A DNA stretch of 64,000 bases, from assembly GCA_009103225.1 (NCBI GenBank), contig RHPI01001327.1, forward strand, positions 132,722-196,721, in the 5' to 3' direction. A model generated the notes under the pieces. That model was not told where the DNA came from, searched no databases, and saw nothing but the letters and a program-made list of their open reading frames with translations. Origin of the DNA: Chlorokybus atmophyticus (Eukaryota; Streptophyta; Chlorokybophyceae; Chlorokybales; Chlorokybaceae). This document shows, in pieces, positions 10,601-21,885 of the stretch; position 1 is the first letter of the stretch, and each line of letters starts with the position of its first letter. Made by a program: the position numbers and the translations under genes.

Positions 10601-12005
10601 ACTGCGACGGCCGCACGCCCCTTCTCACCTGCATCCCCACCCACTCCACCAAGGTCCTCCGGCTCCTCATCGATAAGGGAGCCGACCCGCGTGCGGCCGA
10701 GGCGGGCACGGGAACCACGCCGTTGCATGCGGCGGTGAAGGAAGAGTGGGTGGAAGGGGTGGAGGTGTTGCTCAACGTGGAGCCGAAGGTGGAGGTGGAG
10801 GCGGATGGGAGGGGGTATACGGCGTTGGACTATGCGAGACATCCGAAGGTGGGGAGGGGGGGTGTTGAAGTGTTGGGTGGATGATTGGTGTTGAATTAAC
10901 GTGTATGTGGGTGGTGCAGATTATTGAGTCGCTACGTGTGCACATAGCCCAGTTGTATCCGACGTGGAGTCCTGCTCATCCGGTGGCGTTCATCCTCGGC
11001 CTCGTGTTCTACCAGGGGGAGTAAGTGCAAAGGAGACAACGATTGCATCACCCTGTACTGCATGCATCACGCACGCACATGCATGCATGTATGCACGCAA
11101 GCAACTTCTTGTTTCTGGTAGGTGGGAAGTGACTGATGAAGGCACGTCCCTTGAGAAGCACGTCCTTCGCAAGCCCAAGGTCTCTCGCTCTCTGGCCGCC
11201 AAACGCGCCGCCAACATGTGCACCACACAAGAAGGCCTGTTGGTAAGCATCAGCAACCCCTTCGGCACAACACACCCACATACCAACATGTGATGTCTTT
11301 CCCAGACTCAACTAGAAGAGGCGGGTTTCATCGTCTCCACCGAGTCAGTTCGCATTCGTGCTCCCCTCATGTTGGGTGGCCGTCTCCGCGAGTACGTCCT
11401 CGCTCGCGTGGGCGCGCCTCTGTACCGACTCCAACAAGAAGCCACGCGGGTGCGTTTGCAAGTGAGACGGGCCGACACGGACAAGTACGACGCGTATTAC
11501 GTGGCGCATGATAGTGATACGGCCTTTGAGGAGTTCACGCCGGCGGAAAGACATACACTCGCACTGTCGATACTCATGTCGGTGACAAGAGGGAAGTATG
11601 GAAGTGAACAAGCTGTAGCGCCACCGGGATTCCCACCTGAACAAGTAAGCAGCGCTACATCAACATGTAAGCAACAACAACAACAACAACAACTACATCA
11701 GCAGCAACAACGTTGCTACTATGTATCACACCATCACTACGATTGCTGTGTGTATGATTCAAGTGGTATTGTTGGGATTGTATCTGACTCTCTTCTCCTT
11801 TAGGGTTCTGCGGGTGTGAGGGTTGAGGTGTACCGGCGTTTGGGTGTGATCGAGAAGGCGGTGGCACTGCATCAGCCGGCAAAGCGAGCTGCCGTGGCGG
11901 CGGTGTGGCGGGGAAACCTCGCGCACCACCTGGCAAACCTACAAGTGAGTGTGATGGGGAGAAGTGTTGGTTGCCCCGTGCGCGCGCGTACGCACGCGCG
12001 CGCGC

Positions 12006-12041
<36 letters not shown>

Positions 12042-15000
12042 CCATCCCTGCGCATGCGTGCGTGCGTGTGGGCGTGTCTCAATGCTATTGTTGCAATCAC
12101 AGGCCGACCAGTCCAAGGCCTTAGAGGCCGTCCTGCTCTATTTCGGCCACCGTGTCGCCTTCTACTTCGGTTTCTTGTCCTTCTCCTCCTCCTGGCTCCT
12201 CTCACCCTCCATCGCGGGCGCGGTGGCCTTCGGTCTCGAGTTCATCCCGGAACCGTATGCCTCGGTGGTGCGCAAGCGGTCGACGAACGCCACGGGAAAC
12301 GACACGAGATATGATCATCCCATGATGATGGTACTGGGGCTGTTTATTGCGGTGTGGGTGGTGATTGCGGCGCAGGCGTGGGGGAAACAAGAAGGAGCAC
12401 TTGCAGTGAGGTACGTTAATAACGTCATCATCGACATTATGCTGATGATGATGTTGACATGGTGCGTGCGTGCGTGTGCGTGTGTGCGTACGTGGTCCGC
12501 GTGTACATGAGCGTGTGCATTGGCTTACACATGTGTGTGCGCGATGCCTTGTGTTGGTCAGGTGGGGTGTGGATGACTACGTCTGCGAGGATCCAGCCCC
12601 GAACCCACGCAGCACGGCGCACTTGAGCTTGTCTTTTATGAACGGGACGTGGACGAACGTGCCGCGTCTTAGCGCCGCCGATATCCGCCGCCAGCGTCGC
12701 AACATGTTGTTGATATCGCTGCCGGTATTCGTTATCCTGCTCCTATGCACTGCAGCCCTGCTTGCCCTGCAGTTATATCTGCGCCACCTCGCGCGACATT
12801 CCCATGCTGTAAAGCAGGCCAACATGGAGTTGGCGGCGATATACGGCATAACGGGGCTGAACGGCGCGCTGATATACCTCTTGGATCGACTCGCCGGAGA
12901 CATATTGAGGCACACAGTTGATATCGAGAACCACCCCACCTTGCAAGGGAGAGATATCGCCCTCTGGCCTCGGGCTCTCCTGCTCTCCGCGGCGATAAAC
13001 TACCACTCGCTGTTCTATTTCGCGTACTACGTGCGCGATATCGCTCTCGTGGCCCAGCAGCTTGCCGGCATCGTTGTGGTGTCGGCCGTTTTCCGGGTCA
13101 TCGATAGATATCTGCTGCCGTATATATCGATTCTGCAAAGGCAACAGAGCGAGAGACAAGATGCCAAACGGAATGAGTTGAGCAATGGTGAGGGGGACAA
13201 GCAGCTGATGGTATTGCCGAGAATCAAGGTATATGTACACTTCTGGTCAACATATGAGTACGGCATGTGTGCGTGCATGTGTTTGGGTGTACGTGTGCCA
13301 GGGTGCGTGCGCGCGCGTGCACGCACACACCTACACACACGTTCTCAAGCTCGCATGCGTGCGTGTGAGGGGTTGTGTGCTTGTATCGCTTTGTTTGCGC
13401 GTTGTGTGTTGTCAGCATGTATACGCAGTTAAGGACTGCTGTCTGTACAACACAACAACAGAGCAACAAGGTGGCGGACGTGTCGGCACTGCGCCCAGCA
13501 TCCCCTTTACGCCTACTGCGTGCCACAAAGACCCCTCCACCATTAGGTACTCACTCTTCGCATGTCCACAACATCATCATACTCAACTACCATCATCGCA
13601 GACGAGCGTGTTGCCATGGAGGCAGGAGCCGCCTCCAGATCGCCGTCCTTCTCTACCCTGCGTGGAGACGATGGCGATGGTATCAACCTCATGCGCGAGG
13701 AGACGTTCGGTCCATCGCGCGGGGAGGTGCTCGCAAACGAGCCGTGCGTGGCACTTGAGCAGACACACACGTTCATCATGTTCGGCTTTGTTGCGCTGTT
13801 CGGGGCCGCATTTCCGCTGGCGGCACTCGTACTCTTCGTTCAGTCATACTGCGAGGTGAGCGATGGTAGCGTGACCGGACAGTCACGCACGCACGCACAC
13901 ACATACACATGCATACACCCCCCCATGCGTGTGCGCGCGCGGGCGCATGTGCGACACACAGGCACACGTACACATGCACGTGCGTGTACACACATGTACA
14001 CTAATGTCTGTATACGCGCGCACACATTCACAAGCACATCCGCACCCAAACACATTCCATGTCTAGGTTCGTTTGGGTGCATGGCGTTTCTGCGAGGTGT
14101 CCCGTCGTCCCTTTCCCCTCCGTTGTTCCGGTCTCGGTCCCTCCTGGCGTTGGTGTCTGCGCACTCTTGCCGCCGCGGGAGTCCTCAACCACGCGTTTCT
14201 GATCGGGGTCTCTTCCCGCACCGTCGGCGGGACCTTCTTGATCAATATCACGTTGTTGCAGAGAGTTGCGTTGGCGTTTGGGGTGGCGGCGGTGGTGTTG
14301 AGTGGGTTTTGGGTGTATTCGGGATTGAACCGGGTACAGGACCCGCTGTGGGCACGCATGCGAAGAGGGGAGCCGTTAAGGTGGGGGGCCACATACCCAC
14401 ATATATGTGGACACACATGTATGAACATGACTACTAACAACAACCTGTACCGACGCACTCATTGCAGGTATGTTAGAGATGCGTATCGTGTGGGTGTGGC
14501 GGTGAGGGAACGAAGATATCGTCTTCTACGCATGGCAACATCAACTTCATCGGCGTCATCAGCACACGATGCGGCTGCTGTTGCTGAAGGCATCGACTCG
14601 CGCGCAGCACACAGATACCAACTTGTGAGTTGACCAGTGACTTGTTGTTGTGGTGGTGTGGGTTGTATGATGTTGTGGTGGTGTCCACCACAGGTTGTGA
14701 GGTACGCGGACTCGTTGCCCGTGGAGGACAAGAGGCGTTTGTTGTACGACGCGACCACGACGGTGCCGGCATTGATCGAGCAGATATCGCTGCGGGTGCG
14801 GTGCGGCCTTTGGGGAGATGTGTCCAACAACAACAACAACAGCACCAACACCAACAGGGAGCATGCCACTGCCGATGCCATGCTCGCTGCGCTCGTCCCT
14901 GTCACGGACATCCGCGACTGCTATCTACTCGGCAAACGAATACGGGAATGCGTGTGGGAACTGTTTGAACAACGGGGTGGAGGAGAAGGCGCCAACAACA

Positions 15001-16128
15001 ACAACAACAACGATGGCAAACTTGACAATGTTGAGAGCACTGTTAGGGAATACGCCTGCATTGAAATGAACTGCACCATGCCGCAGGCAAGGAAAGATGT
15101 TTGTCACACTCACACATAATGTGTACATTCGTGCGTGCGCGTGTGTGCATGTGTACGTGTGTGCATGTGTACGTGGTTGCGTGTACATGTGCGTGCATGT
15201 GTGCGCGCGCGTGTGTGTAAATAGGTGTGCAAAGCGTACCTCAACATCTTGTGTTGGCAGGCGGAGCGCTACCTCAAGCTGGTCCGTTACATCGACGACC
15301 GCGGCGGCAACCCCTGGCACCACATCCGCCACTTGATGCACACGTACCCTCAAGGTCTCCCCGAGGTGTTGGACCTCCTCCACCGCGACTTCTCCTCCTC
15401 CGACCCGGGCGAGCCCCCGCCGCACCTGCTCGGCCAGGTCGTGGAGCCGATCGGAGCGGCCAAGGCGGCGTATGCGAGGGCGGATGTCGTGAGGGAGAAG
15501 ATGACAGAGGCGTGGGAGGGGGATAGGAGAGCGACGCTGGAGGAACTCGTATGGAAGGTAGGAGGGAGGCGTGTGTATGTGACTATGTGTGTCTACGCGT
15601 GTGTTGCTTGGGCACTTGTGCTTGTCACGCAGCAACTGTGACTACGCCAGTAGTGGGTTGGGGTTGCTTGTATGTATGTGTCTGAGTGCTCACACTCACA
15701 CGCGCATGCAGGTGAGCGAGGAGATGGGTGTGTGGCCAGCCCAGCTCCATCGCTACTTGTTGATCAAGGTACGTCCACACATCACCCATGCTACACCCTA
15801 TCCCTCACCACTCACGATGCCAACGATCACTGCACACCAAACTGTTCTTTCCTGCCCACCCCCGCAGCGTTACTGCGACTCCCTTGACGACCGCAAGCGC
15901 AAGGACGTCCTCCTCTTCGCTCGCTCGGGTACGTTGGAGCTCGCCGCCCGCGTGCGCGGCCTGCAAGTTGCGGGGGAGTGGAAGGACTACGGGGAGCCCG
16001 AGTTCGCTGCGCGGTTGCAACTGCCTGTCAACACCGCGTACGAGAGTGTTAGTAATGGGGATGGGATTGGTGATTATGGTGTGGATAGGTATGCTGCGGC
16101 GGAACAGAGCGCGAGGGAACAAACTTGA
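7691..16128 (+). CDS. EF-hand-like/ankyrin-repeat/anoctamin (TMEM16) fusion protein
   Basis: Twenty-three exons give 1746 residues: 7691-7814, 8132-8256, 8487-8577, 8653-8721, 8854-9215, 9468-9747, 9949-10163, 10229-10312, 10453-10848, 10920-11020, 11122-11242, 11306-11644, 11804-11944, 12103-12410, 12562-13228, 13462-13546, 13602-13855, 14067-14380, 14468-14624, 14694-15086, 15261-15557, 15712-15768, 15868-16128. Residues 45-190 resemble degenerate EF-hands (loop DVQGVGEIGFKDF). Exons 6-9 encode ankyrin repeats (TPLHLAAQYGH, STPLHLACH, DTPIHQCGR, APMHVAAE, RTPLHVACS, TTPLHAAV). From exon 12 on the protein looks like an anoctamin: EEFTPAERHTL, YFGHRVAFYFGFLSF, AINYHSLFYFAYYV, FMFGFVALFGAAFPLAALV, several membrane segments. 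Anoctamins are Ca2+-activated lipid scramblases or chloride channels. The intron after 15086 starts with GC (CAG|GCAAGG). Two poly-Asn tracts lie in exon 20. The C-terminal about 200 residues are unrecognised. Introns carry long TG/CA/CG tracts. Confidence 0.85.
8288..8462. repeat. Intronic alternating purine-pyrimidine tract
   Basis: Intron 2 of the anoctamin gene is mostly CA/CG/TG alternation (GCGCAC, CACACG, ACGCGCGCGC). Such runs are classic Z-DNA-prone sequence. Confidence 0.6.
11980..12040. repeat. (CG)n(TG)n microsatellite in the anoctamin intron
   Basis: A CGCGCGCGCGCG block runs directly into an uninterrupted (GT) block of about 17 units inside the intron between exons 13 and 14. 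It is one of the purest alternating tracts in the window. Confidence 0.8.
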
Positions 16129-17491
16129 GAGCTTTGTTCTTGGTGAGATTGCGCGCATCTGCCGCTGTATAGAGTGCACAGTGGCCTGATATACATACAG
16201 GTATCACTACTGTTGATGGGCGTCCCAGAACCAGTGGTGCATGCAGGGATGCCTTACCAAACACCAATCCCATGGCTGCCCAATGGGGGAGGCAACGGTA
16301 TATAACAATCACCTAAGTAACCGGTGCAACCCGCCGATGACGTGCGACATGTGTATGAATATAAGACTTTCTGTGGTTGTCGTGCATAACATAAGCAAGA
16401 GCATGACAAGTCATTGCTTAGCTGTGCAGGGTTAATCTTACAATCATCGCTCCTGGTGCTACCCTTTCCATGGGGAGGCATTGATCAATATCACCTGATT
16501 AACATCTATTCAAGCTCTATGCAATGGGTGTAACCCGCCGATGACATGCAACATGTGCATGAACATTGGAGTTTCTGTGACTGTCGTGCATAACAGCAAG
16601 GGCACGACAAGTCATCGCTCAGCTATGATGTATGAGGTATGCATGGACAAGTCAGCACACGAGAGTCAGGGTATAAATTGAGTGGCAAACAATCAACGAG
16701 CTTAGTTGACTCTGTGGTGTGGCAAATGTTACGAGCAAGCGCACGGGTTGTGCCTTGCCAACTGTACTCTACGAAGAGGCGTGTCTGTCTCACTCCAGAC
16801 AACACCACCACCGGCACCTAACCGTCAGCGCCACCAACTGCGAGTGCACAGCTGCACGCGCCGTCGCCAGAACCCGAAGGTCCCGGCAGTATGCGCCCAC
16901 CGACCAGCACCGCAAGGTCCCTGCGCCATGCAGTGCTGACGTTGGCACTGCATGGGAAGGGTTACAGCGCCCGCAGCACGCGCAGTGCCAGAGCAGTGAA
17001 GAGCGAGGAGAGGGAGAGAGCGGGGGAGGGAGTCTGCGTCCTGCTTGCTGCTGTGGTTGCTACGCTGCCTGCCATCACCAACTGCTAACCACGCCCGTGT
17101 GGGCAGGTGAATACAATCCTGCATGCTTGCTGTATGACTAACGGGGTAGGCTAGCGTAGGCGTAGGATAGAAAGTACCAGCCCGGTGGTGAATAAAGTGT
17201 GGTTGATCATGAGTTTAAGCGTGATGCATGTCATTGACATGTGTGAGCGCACCATGCATGTTGGCATACCAGCACACCCCTTTTGTACACCTACTTGTAC
17301 AGCGCTGCGGATGCGCTACACATAAGTCACATGCGTACACGACATCATCAGACAAGACCAGTCAGCCACACACTATGCAGCGCTTGGCGTCGGTTCCATC
17401 AGCGACGCACGGCTCTCCCTTCATCGCGCATTCGCCAGAAGCCGCGCTAGCGTACTCGCATGCCGTCATAGGCTGGAAAAGAGATACCACA
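16129..17491. other. Convergent intergenic region between the anoctamin and bZIP genes
   Basis: Apart from the diverged tandem duplication at 16284-16627, no feature is supported. Open frames at 16719-17141 (+) and 16825-17124 (-) overlap each other and have no domain signal or splice context. Confidence 0.45.
16284..16627. repeat. Diverged tandem repeat, two units of about 190 bp
   Basis: Unit 1 (about 16284-16427) and unit 2 (about 16473-16627) share an ordered set of blocks: GGGGAGGCA, AATATCACCT/AACAATCACCT, AACCCGCCGATGAC, ACATGTG.ATGAA, TTTCTGTG, TGTCGTGCATAAC and ACGACAAGTCAT/ATGACAAGTCAT. Blocks are conserved while spacers differ, so this is an old duplication. No coding frame is kept in common. 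Function unknown. Confidence 0.6.
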
Positions 17492-18556
17492 TCAGCAACA
17501 TGCGATTATAGAGAGATCAAAAGTGAAGACATGCAGCCACACGTGTGCGCCTGCACTCGCCTCGAGCATGCAGGCTTGTTGTTCGGGCGTCATCAAGGAG
17601 CTTGCAACCTGTTGCTGCTGCATCGCGGGTGATATCTGAAGCTGCAGATGCTGCTGCTGTAACGACATCGATGCTGGTGGCGTGACGAAGGTGCACGCCT
17701 CCACGCGCTGGCGGACGTCGGCAACAACGGCGCGAAGCCTCACAACCTCCTGCTCCAAGGCAACCTGGACACATCTGTCTCAGTCGTACTTCACACACAC
17801 GAGCGTACGCATGCACTCACGCATGCTCTTCTGCTCTGTCTCACCTGTCGGCTGAGTCGTTGCATGAGGAGTCCGTTGAGTCGCTTGAGGCTGGCGACCT
17901 CCTCCTCAAGCTCCATGAAGTGGGCCTTCTTGCGCATCCGGTACTTCCTCACAGCCTCCCTGTTGCCACCACCAGCAGCACCACCACCACCACCATGAGG
18001 CCTCTTGCTCTGCAAATGGTAAGAGGGGGTTTGCTACACACGGACTTTGCATAAGACATACGCACACGCGCACGCACGCACGCACGCATGGTTACTTACT
18101 GATGTGGGGCGGCTGCTGTGCGCGTGTTCATCCGCGTCTTCGTCAGAGCTGAAGTCGTGAGGATGATCATGTTGATGCTGATGATGCTGGGAGAGCGTTG
18201 TGTCTCGGGTATCCTTAGTGTGCGTATCGGAGGACGTCAGGACGGATCCCACGTTGATGCTGAGGTCGATGCCACGCCCTGGCAACGTGCTTGCGCTGCT
18301 GTTGGGGGGGAAAGAGAGACAGACTGAATGTGTGCGTGTGCGTGCGCGCGCGCGCTCAAGTGCGGCTCGTGGTACATGGCTTGGAGCACTTGAGGAGGAC
18401 GCAACACACACACTTACACATTCAATACCAGTGACGATGACGCGTTTGTCTGATGCACACGCACGTACGTCGAGTGTGTAAGAGAGCTCCTGCTTACCTT
18501 TGCATGCGCAGCACGTCTTTGAGCTGACCGGCATCCAACACGGCATTCAATGGCAT
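17492..18556 (-). CDS. Group-F-type bZIP transcription factor with His-rich N-terminal motif
   Basis: Four exons: 18556-18498, 18298-18100, 18009-17845, 17764-17492, giving 231 residues. The basic region is NREAVRKYRMRKKAH (Asn-x7-Arg intact), followed by a leucine zipper that spans the exon 3/4 junction (EEEVASLKRLNGLLMQRL, then LEQEVVRLRAVVADVRQRVEA). The NREAVRKYR core and the zipper spacing match plant group-F bZIPs (bZIP19/23/24), which sense zinc through Cys/His-rich stretches. Here exon 2 contains the run HHQHQHDHPHD plus an acidic DEDADEHAH segment just before the basic region, a plausible metal-binding sensor although it lacks the paired cysteines of land-plant versions. The C-terminus is Gln-rich. 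The start at 18556 has a good GCTGCCATG context, but upstream coding cannot be excluded. Confidence 0.8.
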
Positions 18557-19169
18557 GGCAGCGTGCCCACCCCACCCAAGTTCTGCCACTGTCACTCTCG
18601 TCGTCTCGTTGCCTTGCCAATTGAACAGCGCGCGCCACACCCACATACACACACTGACCTCGCCGCCGCGCCTTCCTCCTGAGCACACACACGCAGACTT
18701 TTCTACACTGTGTGCCACAACAGAGAGAGAATGCCACCTCCCTCCCTCCCTCCGTCTCTCCACGCAGGAAATGCAAATGCAGAGCAGCGGCAACTTCTCT
18801 CCTGCTTCGCACACTCACACAGCCTCGCTAGGCTCAAGGCTCACAAACGAACGCCCTTGCTCAAGAAACATCAGAAACAAAGACAGAGAGAGACTGCCCA
18901 ACCTGTCACATGGTACCCTGCAAATGTCGACATCCAACGTGACGACATGGCGGCTGCGGCGCCCATCATTATCGTTAAAACCACTTCCACGACGCTCGCG
19001 TCACGGCTTTGGCAGATCAGCACATTGTAATGATGACACACGAGTCGTAACATTATGCGGCACGACTCATCCAAGGAGTACCGGTACTGAGAACCTATCT
19101 GGGGCGGTGGTCAGATAAAGGTTATTGACGGAATGCCCAACGGCGATCAGCCCTCGACTGAATACTATG

Positions 19170-19204
19170 AAGGTACACCTCTGCACAGTGAATAGGTGTA
19201 CCTT
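19170..19204. repeat. 11-bp inverted repeat
   Basis: AAGGTACACCT (19170-19180) and its exact complement (19194-19204) are separated by 13 bases. Short; it could be a relic terminal inverted repeat or a chance hairpin. Confidence 0.5.
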
Positions 19205-20029
19205 TACCGATGACGGTGAATTGCGTTTGAGACCAGATGGGCGTAATTTGCTGAGGATTTCGCCTCAATATACCGTCAATGGCTTCGCTTGTATTATAAA
19301 TTAAAAAATTTATTGTGTTAATGATACCGTCATTAGGCCACTGGATGTTAATTCTGAGTTCTGCGTCAGCCGGTCAATTGGACCAGTCGGTCGGTCGGCA
19401 GGGATATAACAATGGCAAGTCTTAGAATTTACAATGGATGCATCAGTAAACGGCAACGCAGACACTGTCGGTGGTCGGTGCATGGCAGCTTTGATACTGT
19501 TCAGCTTGGCTTTTCTGCATGGTCGGCGTACGAAGATGCGGGTCGGGGCCGGAGGCAAGGGTCGGTCGCTGGCCGAGAAAGAATAATGCTATCATTATTT
19601 CTGACGATTCTCGGTCGATTTTTGGGTCGGTCGGCCGACGCAGAACCCAGAATCGAATTACACTGGTAATACCGAGCCCACGTTATGGCGCAAAGGCACC
19701 TTTGCTCTAGTACGGAAGCTCCCCTCTGTTTGCTGCGGATCAGGACTTGCCTCAAGTTCCCGCGCGCATCCAACGGCACATCGGTAGGTAGACCCAGGCG
19801 CAGCAAGCCTGACAAAGCATGGTTCATTCAGCCTAGTACGAACATTGCCATAGATGTGCACTGCTCTGCATGCGCCGATCGTGCTGAGCTCAATGTGTCA
19901 TCCATGCAAATGCCGCGTAGGCCACTGCTCCTACCATAGTGACTAGGTGGAGTGGGGGAGTCAGAGGGAGTTGAGACTGTATATGTGTACATGTACACGT
20001 CATTGCTGCCGCTGCTCTTGTGCGGCTAG

Positions 20030-20272
20030 GCGTCTTCTTTACCAGTGATCACTTGCGAGCTCTCGTGGTCGACTTGCATCCAACGTATGGCAACTACACG
20101 CTTGCGCGATGGGAGGAAGAGTACGACATCGTGAACACCATAAGCTTGGCTCATGTAGGCGAGTTTGTTGGCATGGGCATCAGCAAGCCGGCTGCCAGGG
20201 ACATTATCGCAGCAGCGCCTCATGCAACGCAATGGAGTGTATTGCGCTTTCGTGCACCTCTACTTGATACCA
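20030..20272 (+). pseudogene. Orphan exon-like segment, weakly SAM-domain-like
   Basis: An open block bounded by an acceptor (GGCTAG|GC) and a strong donor (CCA|GTAAGT). The peptide includes LARWEEEYDIVNTI and VGMGISKPAARDIIAAAP, whose spacing resembles helix 5 of a SAM domain (GI.K...R..I..A). No flanking exons were found on either side, so it may be a captured or orphaned gene fragment, or one exon of a gene I cannot assemble. Confidence 0.3.
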
Positions 20273-21885
20273 GTAAGTCACTATATGCTGACAAAGAACG
20301 TTCGGGCTGAACAAAGTATGCAAGGGATGTAGAGTTGCACATGCGATGGGCAAGACTGAGGAAAGGTGACCACTTGGATGACCGCCTACCGAGCGAAATT
20401 AATAACTATTATGATCAATGTAAAATGCACATGCAATACTGATGAACTGTGTGATTGACCAGCTACCCGTTAACAACTTGACAAGAGGTAGTCTCGTTGT
20501 TTGCATTAAAAATTAAGGAGCTCAATAATGCACTTGTCATCATGCTCACTTGCCCTTGTACTGCTTATCGCGGTTGCACATAGCACGATATTAGCTTTTA
20601 ACTTTACATGTGGTATGCAGGGTGGTACAAGTCGTCCACACTCTAAGTCTTGAGATTGATATTACCTTCATGGTTTATACACAGCTCGAGCGCGAGGGCC
20701 CCGGTAACAACCGTCTCACAATATGAAAGGGCGTTGGGTCTTTACATCGATGAGGTTAGGTGTGGCTTTGCAAAGTTCCGGCGATGACATTAAGACCGCT
20801 TCTGAAGGATCTTTGCTGTGCCTCCGTTTATTACGATAATAGACAACGGGTACTCTAAGTTGTAGCATCAGCCTATGTATGAAGCACATGACTCCAATTC
20901 CGGCCATTATGCAGGTGTTCAACAATGAGCGAGGGGACATTGTCCAGAACACACATAGCCGGCTTCTTCGAGACATCATCTGTATTGCTCATGCGCATGA
21001 TATGGGGTAAAGAGGTGCGCCACAACATGCATGGCATTAATATTCCTACAGTTTCAAGCAAGGAACTTATATGTAACATAATATTGTTGTTTGGTTTCAA
21101 GACCTTGACAATCTTTCAATGGACCTCCTTTGGTCTTGGAGTACAAAAAGGCTCTTGACGAAGAAGGTGTGAAAACAGAATAAGAGCTTGGCAGAGTGGC
21201 CGTCATGTACATAATTAACTATGGCATGACGTCATGCTGCGCTGCATATGTTCTTGTGCAGCATTGTGCAAGTGGTGCAAGGTGCATTGCGCAAGTGTGT
21301 AACGACACAAATGACCGTGCAATTTCCCGTTGGCGTCTGTAGCAATAGCCACATTGTCATAGTGCTGTGCAAATATGATGGCACTACCATGCGCATTTGT
21401 CGCTCGAAGGCACTGCAATTTGCAATTGATATAAATGGTCAATACCAATTGAACACCACGTCATAAAGGGTTAAGGTGCGTGTTTATAAATAAAAAGACA
21501 ATGTACGACGCAATTGATTGCCATTTTTGCTTATGTACCGACATATCTGCTGTGTAAATGACATGGCATATGAATTCGTCTGCTGCATTGCTCGAGTGGA
21601 AGCCATGAACGCTAGCTAGCGCGAGCACAAAAGATGAAGATTTCTCTTAGCCAGGTGCGATGTTGTGCTCCAATGGTATGTTGACTTGTTGCTCTACAAC
21701 GTTGTCTACGCTCAATACTAGTAACACTGCATGATGCATTTGCACAGGTGCTTGACAGGCAATTGCGCACATGCACATGCGCGCGAGCGTGTGTGTGCGT
21801 ACGTAACAGTGTGTGCGTACATAACAGTCGAGGAGCAGTAACCCCTTCCAGTTGAAGAACAAGACAAAATGCATGGAGCTGTTGC

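Larger units (their letters stand above)
18557..21885. other. Long gene-poor stretch with scattered remnants
   Basis: No complete gene found. From about 19260 to 21600 the sequence is AT-richer than its neighbours and lacks the TG/CA tracts, which suggests old transposon or relic DNA. It holds a small hairpin at 19170-19204, GGTCGGTCGG-type words near 19385-19640, an orphan exon-like segment at 20030-20272, and no other supported feature. Confidence 0.4.

Noticed and set aside
9520-10842. A 440-codon open frame on the minus strand across the ankyrin exons.
   Set aside because: It crosses four clear + strand introns and five ankyrin exons, has low-complexity His/Pro composition, and is a shadow of GC-rich coding sequence.
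16719-17141. Overlapping open frames on both strands in the anoctamin-bZIP interval.
   Set aside because: The two strands give equally long, unrelated peptides with no motif, and there is no supporting splice structure.
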